64,000 nucleotides of DNA. It comes from Ischnura elegans (lineage: Eukaryota; Arthropoda; Insecta; Odonata; Coenagrionidae). The DNA is taken from the NCBI RefSeq assembly GCF_921293095.1, contig NC_060246.1, positions 111,456,941 through 111,520,940 on the forward strand. Direction: 5' to 3'. Positions within the stretch are counted from its first letter, which is position 1. Every line of letters starts with the position of its first letter. A model generated the notes under the pieces. The model was not told the DNA's origin and did not search any database. It worked only from the letters and a program-made list of their open reading frames with translations. A program made the position numbers and the translations under genes. Below are positions 47,640-59,900 of this stretch, in pieces.

Positions 47640-50600
47640 TGGCATTGTTAATTGTGGTTTTAATTTACTTCCTCATCTTTTCATATTACAAGGCTAAATT
47701 TTTGCTTCATTGCTGCTCCCTTTGATTGAGAAGATAAGTGCATCAATATGTTCTCATCCAGAAAGAGTTTCTAAGCTAGATGAGGGGGGGTTATCCTGGT
47801 TACGTCAGAGAAACTTATTTTGAGATTTCTTGTGTACTGAGATAGTGATCCGAAGTCATTGTTGGAGGTAGTCTCCTACGGTTGTCTTAGTTCACTTTTT
47901 GCAATGGTCATGGTTATTTCTTGGTGAACCTTTTCCTTTAATGGGGTGTCATGTCCCATAAGAATCAAGGGTAAGGTTGTGGGAAGTGCTTCCAGGTATT
48001 ATGGGTGAATATCTCACACTTCTACTGTGTAAGACATCTTTTAGTTTTCTAGACACTGGCTAATTTTGCAAGGAATCGCCGGAAATTTATTGTTCAACCA
48101 GCTGGTTTCCTCAACTATGGTCAGGGTCATGATGGTACAATGTGGTGCTGATCTTTTCCTTAGATATGTGTCAATTGAGGTGATCACGTGGTCCATTTTC
48201 GGTTTCATCTTCTTTATTGGTCATTTCACTTTCCTTCTCTTATGCACTAAGTTTGTATCACAATCTGGGATCCTGTGAAAGAAGGTATGGGATGACTTAC
48301 AATGTTTGATGATCCAAATGCATACTATGTTCCACAGGGATGTCTGGCAATCTCTGAACTTCATGGTAGCAGTATAGTGTATTGGCTTCTAATGTTTCGG
48401 GTTGGCTTAAATAGGGGCGCAGCTAGGAGTTAAGGATTTGGAGTATTAGGTGTAACTAGTGCTGAGGGTTTTGCGGGGCATGGAATACCTGCTGGGGCAA
48501 GTGGGGGCCCTATCCTAGGATGATTTCTAGGGTAAATGATTAAAAATGGTGAGTCATACGGCTTTGAGGGATATTTCATTGGTCTATAAGAAATATTAGT
48601 AAAATTACCTAAAATAAGTGACCAAGTATATTATAATAATAGACAAAATTGAAAGTGCTCAGGTTGTGTGAATAGTTGTTTTATTTGAGTCATTCTTAAT
48701 AATAGTTTCAAAGTTTGCCACGCTGATATATTTTTATAATGACTTCTCTGAACTCTGGGAGGGGAACTTTATCCCCCAAAACCAACCCATGCTGCACAGT
48801 TGGTCTCAAAAGGGCATTAAATTCATTGGTCACTTCAGGGGACAGCTTGGTAGGATATGGCATTTTTCAGCTACTGGTGGTAATGAAAATTGGTTGATGC
48901 CTGCTGGTGGGTTTTATGAGAGTGGATTGAGGTGTCAGATTTGCTTTTAGGGAGGTTTTATCAATATCATTGGGTGACCTAACTTATCTAATTGCTTGAA
49001 AAAACTGATGACAGGTTTTTTTGTTTAAAATTTACAATAGGTGATATATTTGCCCTGCTACTGCTAAGATATATTTATATAAGTAAATACATTGGTGGGA
49101 GCACAGTGTTTCTAATTTGTATGTCCCTGTAAGATCTAAGTACATATTGGTGGAAGAAAATTATTTTCTTCGTATGCATGTTAAAAATATTGTCACCTTA
49201 ATTGCAAAAACCCTTGCATCAAAATTTACAGTATGTACAGTAATGTTTTCCTGCATACAACATTTAAATTACTGTTTCGGTTATGGAGTTCAATTTTAAA
49301 TACTTTTTTCATTTGTGTTTGAAGTAATTGCATTAAATTAATTTTTGATTTCCAGAGGTTTCATCAATGAGATTATTAAGATCAAGGGAGAGAAATAGTG
49401 TGAAAGTATCCATAGACAGGAGGTGAAAGCTTCCATGCTGGTCACACCCTAGAAATAGTTTCACTGCTCAAGGGAAGTCTGAGGTTATGGTGCCCTAAAA
49501 AACCCTTAAATAAAAGCCTCTCCCAGGCCACAACATGTGAGGTGGTGCCTGGGGAAAGGTACTGGCCCTCAATGTGTAACATGCCAGTAGCTAAGTCTGG
49601 CATGAGCTCTGACCTCATGCCAAACTTAGGATGGAGTGCAGTGGTGCCACCCTGCCTCAGGGTATCGCCACTGCACTCCACGGGGCGTGAGGGGGCCCGA
49701 GCCCCCCAAAATTCATTACTGGTGTGAGGAAAAAAGGTGTCTGGCTTGCCGTTTTTCCCCGAAATATCTAGATATCAAGATTAGAGTTATCAGGGTTCTA
49801 ATGTTGATCATATGGCTCTTCTAAAAAGCTTCAAACTCACTATGTACTTATAAAATTTCTCAGGGGAAGATCACCGGTTTTGGCCCCCCCAATATTTTTT
49901 GTAAGTTGGCATCCCTGAGTGGAGTGAAGAATGTATTGTGACTGTGAGGAGCAAGGAAGGTCTCCTTCGGCAATTGAGGGAATGGAATATGGGAGTGTTA
50001 ATAATTGTACCAGAAGAACGAGATTCTCCTACAAAGGTACACTGATTGGTGCTTATGTTTCCTTGAGTATCTGTAAATTGTGTACATATAGAAATGAGCA
50101 ATGGCTGTCAATTAAATCCTAGGAATCAAGAGAGGGACTGGTATTTCACAATAAGGATTTATAGTGTCCAAATACATTTTGTAACTTTCTTTTGTATTCA
50201 ATCTCCAATACATAATCTAAATCTCTGATATTCCAAACCTCTGTGCTATCCCACTGTCCATTTAAGGCATTAACAATGAGGGTAGAGGTTCATTCTTTCA
50301 CCACCGAACTGTGACTGAAGGAGAGACATTAACACTGCTAGGGGCATTTGGTAAATCTCATGCTGACAAGTCCAGCATAGTGAGATTGGCCACTTGCTAA
50401 TGATAGGAGGAGAAAATCACCATCTTCTCCTTGGCAAATGCAGAATCCAATGGTCTACATGGATGATAACAATTTGCGATTTTTTCCTCTTAGAATTAGT
50501 TTCATTACTTTTTGCCTTTCAGAAAATACAATATGCATATTAAAACTTTGACACCACTGTGTAGGTAAATATATGGATCCCTTTCCGCAGTGAGGGATTA

Positions 50601-51320
50601 ACGGAGGAAGGGAGACAATTTTTAAAAAAATGTGATAGAAAAGGAAATATGGAAGTCATTGTTTGGTGAGTAGGTACTTAAATTGCCAGCTCAACAAATA
50701 ATTTTTAAAGGTAATTGGAGAATATCTAAAAGTCGCATGTCTATGAGCAGTCACATTAACTCTGAGAGGGTTTGCATACCAGTGAGGCACCACAGAAAGT
50801 TCTAATCCCCCTCTCATCTCATAAACCTTAATCCAGCTTTGCCCTTCCCTCTCCCCTTCACTCTGTCCACTTTCCCTTTCTCTATGTTTCACTTTCATTG
50901 AAGACGATCTCACTATGACCGCAAAATGGTGTCATGTTATGACCTAATTTGCAGAGCCAGATTTACCTTAGGGCAAAATAGTTGCAGTTCAAGGGTGGCA
51001 GTTCATTCTGTTACAGCAGTACGTAATGTTTTTATTTTTGAAGTTACTCTTCTTTTTTGTTGAATGAATTAAGGCTAGACATTTTTGGAAAGGGTATTCA
51101 TAAAGATTTTTAGTTGCATAAAAGTTAAACTGTTTCATGTTATTTTACTCTTAGCTGTTTTTCTCTAATTGAATTGTCTATTTTTCCCAAGGTAAAAATT
51201 CAAGCATAAACTTATGCTGTCAGCTATTTATCTGTTCATTCCTTTTTTCTGAACTCTACCTCATGTGAGTGGACCTTATAAAGAGGATGGGGGGTTCAAG
51301 TGAGGAGGGGTGCTCAATGG
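47640..51320. other. Intergenic spacer between RpL3 and nudE
   Basis: No gene recognised. Apart from the hairpin pair at 49.6 kb there are G/C-run fragments (48410-48540, 49680-49900) that look like MITE remnants without definable ends. Confidence 0.4.
49598..49679. repeat. Two adjacent hairpins in a repeat
   Basis: TGGCATGAG/CTCATGCCA (49598-49622, 7-base loop) is followed by GGAGTGCAGTGG/CCACTGCACTCC (49633-49679, 23-base loop). The first hairpin region matches 36001-36033, so this is part of an interspersed repeat. Confidence 0.6.
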
Positions 51321-51325
51321 AGAGG

Positions 51326-51423
51326 TGCCTATAGCATAACTTTTTTAACAGTTGGAATGAAAGTATCAGCATGAAATTGTTGATACTTTTATTCCAACTG
51401 TTGAAAACGTTATGCTTTAGGCA
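51326..51423. ncRNA. Near-perfect 43-bp hairpin (candidate miRNA/hpRNA precursor or tiny fold-back element)
   Basis: The arm 51326-51368 pairs with 51381-51423 across a 12-base loop. 39 of 43 positions are Watson-Crick and two are G-U; the only mismatches are one T-T and one T-C. Arms begin TGCCTATAGCATAAC and end GTTATGCTTTAGGCA. The length suits a Dicer substrate, but no flanking target duplication or expression evidence is available. The transcribed strand is unknown. Confidence 0.45.
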
Positions 51424-51648
51424 GGGATTTTGGCAGTGGTCTGTCATTATCAAGGCATATTCTTGGCTATAAGCATAGGTATTTCCTTGATAATAACATG
51501 ATGGTGTTGTTATAGCTTGGATGGAAAGTAAGTAGGAGGGTAGAAATGTACTTAGTGAATTTTCATTTCCTATTATGTGATTCCTTGAAGTAAAGCCAAA
51601 AGTATAGGAGTCAACCACACATTTGCCCTAAGGAATTAAATGTATATA

Positions 51649-52270
51649 CAGTGGAACTTGGTTATAACAGCATCGGCTGTAACGTCAACTTGGGTTTAAC
51701 GTCACATTTTATTCAGACCAGCCAAAATTGAACATTTTACGTTGTACGAGAACCTGTTTATATCGTCAACAAATATTGCGACGCTCGGGTATAGCGCCAA
51801 AAATTCTGCCGTTCTTAGGTTACAAAAGTGGTAGTGTGATTGTATTATGTTCAAAAGTTCATAGAAACCATGTGTAGAAGAATCATAAGCAAAAACAGGT
51901 CACAAGATGGACGCTGAGCAGGTGACGGGATGCAACTCTTGTTTAATTGGTGTCTGGAGGGAGCGGGGGCTGTCCCGCATACCTGGGTCTTATCCCTTCC
52001 CACCCCTGCATTCTACAAGGTCACTGACACAGGCACTCTGTATTGTATTGTTTGTTTCGTTAGTTATGGTAGATCATCAGTCACATCACTACCTACCTCC
52101 TTGTGAGCATCGTGTATGTTGACAGTTGTTTTACACGTTGTTAGTTGTTTTGTTTGTGCAATGTTAAGTTGTGTCACTCAGATTTAAGGCTGCTTTTTTT
52201 ATAACGTGACTCGGATATAATGTTAAAAATCTTCTGGTCCCTTTGATGACGTCATAACCAAGTTCCACTG
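51649..52270. mobile_element. Pogo/Tigger-like non-autonomous element, 622 bp
   Basis: Termini CAGTGGAACTTGGTTATAAC and GTCATAACCAAGTTCCACTG form a clear inverted repeat flanked by TA on both sides (51647-51648, 52271-52272). The CAG start and TA target are typical of pogo/Tigger. The interior has no transposase and several GTAACGTC/AACGTGAC repeats. Confidence 0.75.
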
Positions 52271-52378
52271 TAATTTCATCCAATGGGAAATTACAACATG
52301 AGAAATTATCTAATAGCATGGAGCTTGCCTTACTCCCAGAACCTTTCCCATTTCATGCACCTCTACCTGGAAGGCATC

Positions 52379-52629
52379 CAGTGGCGGATACAGATGGGGG
52401 GCGCGCGCCCCCCCCTTGCGGGTCCGCATGTATTGCCGAACATTGCAAAACCACAATTGTAACTTTTTTATATCATAAGATGGCATTGTCTTTTACATGT
52501 TTATAATCACTTTAAATAAAATTTTCATATACTCGGCCAGTGACTTGATAATCTTTTATTACGATAAAATTAAAGACAATTCAAGATATGTTGCGCCCCC
52601 CCCTTGAGTTTTTTCTGTATCCGCCACTG
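52379..52629. mobile_element. hAT-type MITE with exact 8-bp target duplication
   Basis: Inverted ends CAGTGGCGGATACAGA and TCTGTATCCGCCACTG are flanked by AAGGCATC on both sides (52371-52378 and 52630-52637). The 8-bp duplication is diagnostic of hAT. Subterminal G/C runs and an AT-rich core, 251 bp. The perfect duplication suggests a recent insertion. Confidence 0.9.
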
Positions 52630-52657
52630 AAGGCATCTGCCTTAACTTACCTTCATT

Positions 52658-52896
52658 CAGGGGGGTCATGGCCCCCCCCCCCCAAATTTTATCATATATT
52701 CTTAAATTTTAATAGTTTTTGCATGCTTGTAAAAATATAAAGGGAGTGATATGCAAGTGAATATAGCTACAAGTCCCAAATGTGAGAAAAATTTGAGTTG
52801 AATTTATAATAGAGCGTAGCACAGCCTGTAAAAATTTTACACTTGAGAACGTCCCCTGGATGGAAAAGTTTGGCAATGATTATGAATCCACCCCTG
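52658..52896. mobile_element. Related G/C-run MITE, 239 bp
   Basis: It begins CAGGGGGGTCATGG with a run of C, and ends AATCCACCCCTG. TCATT flanks both ends (52653-52657, 52897-52901). It is probably another hAT-like member with a partly eroded duplication. Confidence 0.55.
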
Positions 52897-52920
52897 TCAT
52901 TATATTAAATCCATCCTCAC

Positions 52921-52975
52921 CAGTGGCGGATCCAGAGAGGGGCTGGGGGGGCTATAGCCCCTTTCTTGAGTATCC
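52921..52975 (+). mobile_element. 5' end of a third hAT-type MITE
   Basis: CAGTGGCGGATCCAGAG followed by a run of G and CTATAGCCCC is the same terminus as at 52379. No matching right end is found, so the element is truncated. The preceding 8-mer ATCCTCAC recurs at 53065-53072. Confidence 0.45.
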
Positions 52976-53026
52976 AATTTACCCTAGATAAAATGGTAAT
53001 TTTGTTCAGTTCTCAAACATACACAG

Positions 53027-53100
53027 GTGAGGAGAGCCTTGTTCGTATCGTGGATCAGCTGCAGATCCTCACCACACTCATCAACTCCTCGCCCTATCAA
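53027..53100 (+). other. Exon-like GC-rich patch
   Basis: After an acceptor-like ACACAG at 53021-53026 the open frame reads GEESLVRIVDQLQ then ILTTLINSSPYQ. This is codon-like, high-GC sequence unlike its AT-rich surroundings. I do not recognise the protein. No partner exon is seen, so it may be a captured gene fragment or chance. Confidence 0.25.
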
Positions 53101-53569
53101 TTTGATGTTTTAGTTAAACAATTTAATGGATACCTACTTACAATTAGATTAGTACTAAAGCTGTTTGAAATAGAATAGGGTATCGGGTGGCTATCATTTC
53201 CTGTAAGTGTAGCTAGTATGCGTAGTCAATTATTTTACATGTAAGAGGTGCTATAAATATATTTTTGTCCTAATTATAGCCATAGTTGATCACAGTACAT
53301 ACTTTTGAATAAATTAACGGAACCGTGTTGTGTAACTGTATTAGGAACACGTAAATAAATGAGAGAGGGAAATTTTCAAAGGAGGATCGCTTGAGTGATT
53401 AATTAGAATAGCGAATATAAAATCCATTTATAAATAAGCGAGTATTGTGAATTGAAAAATATATTGAGCTCCAGAACATATAATTTTCAAGTAATTTCAA
53501 ATTTACCTCTTGCCGTCTGACAACGACGGTATTTGCTCATCATTTGTTTTTCTTGAATTTGTGACGAAC

Positions 53570-53927
53570 GAAGGGGCCGTTACGTCGTCGCCATTTTAAA
53601 TTTAGGAAAACGTCATCTTCTCCGTCGTCTTTGTTTGTAATCGTTGTATTTCAATTAATTTGCTATGGCGTAAGGTGCTTAGCTCTGTGTAAAAATTGGT
53701 GTGCAGTATTTTAAAACTCCTCAACTATTGGTTTTGGATGATAGTGGTCTCGCTGGACTGAGGGAACAAGACAGTGAAAGTAATCATATTGCTATTTAAG
53801 GACAAGTTCTGGTGACATTTTAATATTTGAAGAAAGTATGTGCTCCAAAGACGGTTAAATTAGGTGTTTCAGTGTTTCGCTGGACATTGACTTGGTGCAC
53901 GTGTAGTGACCTCAACAGTATACAGAA
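53570..53927 (+). promoter_or_regulatory. Probable promoter and 5' UTR region of nudE
   Basis: The 350 bases before the ATG contain CpG-bearing sequence (GTTACGTCGTCG) and a CGCCATTTTA motif resembling a YY1/Pho site around 53580-53600. No TATA box is evident. The start site cannot be read from sequence alone, so the limits are approximate. Confidence 0.35.
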
Positions 53928-56900
53928 ATGGATCAAGTTCCTCAGTTCTCTAGCAAAGACGAAGAAATTCAATATTGGAAATGTTTGGCAATGCAGTACC
54001 AAAAAGGGTATGTAATTGCGCTTCTGTTTTTTGTCACACGTACTTAATTTTTTTTTCAATCGATGACTGTAATGAGATTGTATATGTTAGCGTTTCAGTA
54101 GAAGTAAGTTTGAGATGACCTACTTCGTTGCCCTTCGCTCATGTTTGGCAATCAATTTAGACGTGAAAATGACAAGTATTGTGCAAACACCACATTATTT
54201 GTTATTAGCGTGTATCACTCATTGTGCTAATGGTGTAAAGATTGTACTTCATCTGCTTTAGTGTTACATAGTAAGCCATATTTTGATCTTTTAAGTGTGC
54301 AAGGTACATTCGTCATTTCAAATAAATGGAATTTGAGAAAAGGCATTACTTAACCATTTTTCCTGTTTGAGTTGCTGGGTGTGGCATCAATAATATTATT
54401 AATATCAAAATTATATCTGCTTTTATTTTTCTAGGATGCAAGAGGCGAGAGAGGAGTTAGATGAATTTCAGGAGAATTCTCGTGAGTTGGAACAAGAGCT
54501 GGAAGCTCAATTAGACCAGGTTGACCAGCGTAACAGAGATCTATGTTCTATCAATAATCGTCTTCAGCTAGAACTGGAGGCAACTAGAGATAAACTCGAC
54601 CAAGTGCAAAAGGATACGGAGGCACAAATTTCTGACATCCAAGCACAACTCTCTGGATATCGTAGTAGAGAAGACGAATGGCATAGGTATATTAGGGAGT
54701 TAGAGCAAGCTAACGATGATTTAGAGCGAGCTAAAAGGTAAGAGGGGTTTCTTATGGATTCTATTTGCCTTGTATTTAGTTCTTGATTAACGTCGATTTT
54801 TTATTTTCAGGGCAATGCTTGTGTCAGTTGAAGATTTTGAGTCGAGACTAAATCTAGCTATTGAGCGAAATGCATTCCTTGAATCAGAATTGGACGAGAA
54901 AGAAAGTTTAAGGACAATGGTGCAGAGGCTGAAGGATGAAGCCAGAGGTAATTACCTTTATAATATCATGTTCATTGGTATTAAAGTTCCTACTTAATTC
55001 TTAGTCCAGTGCACTGCTCTCCTTAGGAGGCAGACAATCGGAAAATATGGATTTTCTTTTTGGTGGTAATTGTAATTGATGCAAAATAGGTTATATATAT
55101 GTTTGATGCATTTGTGCTTAAGGCAGTGTTAAGCCCTTGATATATGGTAAATAATAATTTATGATTGAATTTGTGAATTTACAAATGCAGCATGTAACAG
55201 CCCAACTTTATGTTTGACTGGAATATACAGCGTGCTCTAATTTGGTTCAAGCATTTGTGCACTATCTCTTCCTGTCATTAGAAATTGTTCATGCATTCAC
55301 ATATTAATATGCATGGGTTATTGTATCTTGAAACCAGGCCTTGAGATAATAATAAATTTCTAGAAAATGTAGCTTTTCATGACCAGAGTATGCATTGACT
55401 GCAACGAGGAAGCTTCATAGGTATATGTCATGCTTTCTGTTGGTGTTAGCATTCATTCCGAAGGAAATGAGGCACTTGACTGTTTCTTCAGACATCCATC
55501 TGTCTAATTGCCTGAGGCCCATAGGAGAATAGGGGTTGTCTCATGTCTGCCTCTTTGGAGTTCATCTCCTCTGAGGAAATGGGTGTAACAACAATCATTT
55601 TAAAACAAGGATGTCAATAACATTATTAATATATTTCTCCAAGGTGGCAACATATTTAGGAAGAGAAAATTTGCGGTTTCTTTTAGCATATTTTCCTTAT
55701 TTCTCGGCTATATGCTCAAAAACTCAATCTTTTTAGTACATAGAATGTAATTAAGTATATGGTAATAATGTCTTTCACTTAGGCAACATGCTCTAACCCA
55801 TCCCAAGACCCAGCCCACCTAGAAATTCCACTTCTTCCCAATATCCAAAATTCAGGCACAAAATTTCCATTCCGTTAGCATGATCAACAACCATAGTAAC
55901 AGGTGTAACATTGAAGATTCATGGCAAAGTGAAACTCACCTCTAACCCTGCCATCTGGTGGCCAAATTGGGAAACTCTCAGTCTGTGGGGTTTTGAGTTC
56001 ACTTCAGTGAAAGAAAATGACTTAAAGGTTTTATTTTTTAACAGTAATATCCATAAAATTACATATGCATATACCTACTGGGTAGCAACTTAAGCATCTG
56101 AAAAACTTGAAATCAATGAGAAGTGATCAAAAAATAGTTGATCTGGTGGTACCTGAAAGTGTACATATATATACCTTACATTTCATTATTCATTATATTG
56201 TACTATATTCACTTCATGTCTGCGAGTGAGCTTTTGTGAGAGCCTGGACACAATCGGAAGGCTTCGCTAATGTGGTTGTGGTAGTACTGAGGGGGAGAGG
56301 AGGAGTGAACTTAATGTCACCAAATGTACATAGCCACCCTGCTTAGTCCCGAAAAATGTGTGAGTCATGGTTGGCCACAGTTATTTGGCCCCGGCACCAA
56401 GACAACAGACCTACTCAATTGGAAGATATAGATGATAATCCTTTCACAGAAGCCCCATGACATTGTTAGCTACCATACTGAATTAGGCATTTTTGGTGAA
56501 AGGCATACTCAAAGGCATAAAAGGAGAACGCATGAGGTTTGGCTACACTGCTCCATGAGCAGATCCATTATGTTAACTCGATGGAGGTCTGAGAGCGACT
56601 GACTGAGGCCACGCCTGACGTTTGCTGATTGGTAAAGGGAAAGTCACTTGTCGAGAAACTTTCCAGCCCCTCACCCCCTCTTGCTTTGGTCACATCAGCT
56701 CACCCACAAAGATAAAATGAACGGAGAATAGATTTGATTAATTACTATTTGAGAATGTTGGTATAACGGTGGATAGTATCAGAAGTGGTTATATTTATTT
56801 TTTTATTCTTACTGATCCATTTGCCTAGTGCATGAAACCGCCTACATTAGTGTGTGCTTAGCTTTGATTCAAGCCTTCCCTACTTGCTTCTTCGTTTGTT

Positions 56901-59900
56901 ACCACTTCTCTCATTACTCCCTTTCCACTGACCATAGTTCATTCCATTTCACACCCGTTCCTTTAATTTGCTCTTCCCCTTCACACCTCTTATCCCCCTT
57001 GGCCTCAACTGATCCTGACGATGAAACTAGACAAAATAAAAGAATATATATTGCTTTTGAAAACTCCTCTCTCTCTTGGACATATTATCTGGAATTCCTT
57101 ATAGCAATTTTTTTCTGTATTCATCATCATCACTCCTGCAGCCTTCTCTTTAATTTAATTGATGGCTTTCTCTATGTGAACAGTAGAAATTACGGCTAGT
57201 TCATGTTTTCATCCAGTCTTTTTTTTATTCTTGGTTATGGATTTACCTTGTGATTTGAAATAGAAAGCTAAGATTTAAATATAATGCTAAAATTATGTGT
57301 TTTAGGCAGGAAATCCAATGGCCAATTAAGGTATGAAGTAAAAATATCTCTGGATATGTTTTTTTCCATTTTGTAGGGCAATCATCAATATGGGGGTAAT
57401 AGGTGTTAACGTGCGAGGGGCTGAGCTAGATGAGTTTTGACCAAACAATAGAAAAGTTTGTGTGGGAGAAAATGTTACCTTCCATCTTTAATAGGCATTA
57501 GGTTTTCCTGACTTCAGACAGTCTTCTCCGATTTGTAGCTCATAATAGTTATTGTTCAGTGGTTTTAATATTATCTTTTTTATTTCTTAGATATGAAGCA
57601 GGAGCTTCAAGTCCGGGAGAGAGACGTCCCTGAGGAAAAATGCATAGATCGAGGGAGGAGTAATGGAATAGATTCTAACAAATTCACCGTAGAGATGGAG
57701 ACTCAGACAGCAATGGGTTCTCCTCTCAAAAGTAAGTAGGAAGTTTACATGGAATTGCTGTGAATTTTAACTCTTAAGGCTCTGAATTGCTTTAATGTTA
57801 GAATTTGAAATCAAGTTCTTCAACAGACTGAAAATATCAAAAGTCATCTATCATCATGAATTCAAAATTTAAGGAAAATAAAACATTTAATTTTCAATTT
57901 ACCTATTACCTGAAAAAACATTGTTTCTCCCCAAGTTTTTTTTCTTAATTATAGTAATGGAAAAATGAATGACAGGGAGTATTTCCTGCTTTGTGAATGG
58001 AAATTAATTGCACCCATCAGTTATCGAATATTTACATGATACAAATCTTAGATTAGTTAGGAGGTAAGAAATATGTGTTCACACAGCTTATAATGTTAAT
58101 TATAATTATGACTAGATGTGTGAACATGATCTATTATAATGCAACATATTGTTTTGATTTTGTTTTTTAACATTTTTATTTTTTTAGAATTTGGTAAAAC
58201 TTAAATTCTGCAGATTTGGACTTATTGTTGAACTGAGGTATGCAGTCATGTAAACTGCCAGTTTTAAGGCAGACGGAGTTTGTTGTTTGATTTTTGCATC
58301 AGCGTCTTTGAATAAATCATGCTTGAAATAAAAATATGTCAAGAATGCAAACAAAGTTACCTTTAAATCTAGGTGCATATGATGATAGTAACTTGCCAAT
58401 GGGCAGAATTTCAAATATTTGAAGTTCAACCACTCATCACTTTGATTGCAAAAAATTACCTCAGTGTCAGTTGATGAATATTTTATATCTGGCAAGTTTC
58501 ATGTTTAAATGAAACTTGGTTTGCATGAGAGACTCACTGTGTTGTGGTGCACTTTTTCTGCTACATTGTAGTATGTATAACCTTAGCATATGTAAATAGA
58601 TAGATTATATTGAAGTCTTGAAATGTATTCAGCCCTTACTTGTTAGGTCTTATTTGCAGGGCTCCCACTCAACTGTGTAAACCTTAAAACCGTGAATAAG
58701 CAGTAAATTTCGTCTTCTTTGAAAAAACTGGAAAAGGCCGTGAATTTCATCATATAACCTTAAAAATCTCTCAAACTTGATTTTGGAACTACAATTGAAA
58801 GAGCAAAAGAAAAATTGATATGTTGATCATGTTTCAAGGTCAGTCATGCGCAGACACTGTCCACGCATTTATCTGCACACGAGTGTACGAAGCGCAATTA
58901 TTGGTCTGTGTGCCATAATGACACATTGGCCTTAAGCCTGTACCAAAGCCAGGAGACTGGTAACCAAAGAGTTCATTAACCCCGGCAAAAATTCAGACAA
59001 TTCTTAATTTCCCTGGCACCCTGATCCCTCCACAACCTTTAGCGGGAGCTGAATTTTGCCAATGATATGTGATGTCATGAGAGGTAGCACTTTCATTGCT
59101 GCATTTGTATTCACAGCGTCTGTCTTGTTAAATTTTTATTTAACCTGCGGCCGATGATCGTTACGCAATCAATATTTCTGCCTAAAATGGTTTATCTAAA
59201 AACCGTGAATTTGACGACATCTAGACTGAAAACCTGGAAAAAGTCGTGAATTTTATATTTTAGGTTGAGTGGGAACCATGTACACCCATGTCTCATATAG
59301 CGCAATTTTGATTAGCGCAATTTCGATATAGCGCAAATTCGTTCCTCGGGGAAACATTGCAACGCAGTGTAGCCTAATCAAAAATCTTAAACGCTCTTGT
59401 GATAAAACGTGAACTTGCGCTAAGTACACATAAAATTTCTATCATTTTACGCATATTAATATTATTGCTTGCCTCAAATCTTCTTTTTTGTTTATATATT
59501 AATCGAAATCCATTGCTGTGCAATAGCCAAAAGTATTACTCGTCATTGGGTCCAGATAGCCAGCCTACTGAAGTAATTTATCTCGTATGATTAACAGAAT
59601 GAGTTAATTTAGATCATTAATTAAGCGTGGAGCTAGTGGGAATGAGTTTTTTTAAGCAATACTGGTTGAGACGTAATTTTTGCCGTCATAGGTTATCGGG
59701 CGATTGACTTCCAGGTAGAGGGTCTACGCTAAAGCCTTCAAGGTCATCGGTATTCACGGGGGAGAAATGGAGCGGTGGCCAAGTTGCGCATGAATAGCAT
59801 CAACATATAAGAGGGTCCCCTATAGAGTCTCAAACACAATAGCTTCGTTCCCTCCCCGCAGTCGTAGGCCCTCTGCGTCTCAAGAATGCAGTTCAGCAGT

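Noticed and set aside
49668-49679. CACTGCACTCC resembling the primate Alu tail end
   Set aside because: It is one arm of a local 12-bp hairpin in an arthropod repeat; the rest has no Alu similarity, so contamination is not supported.
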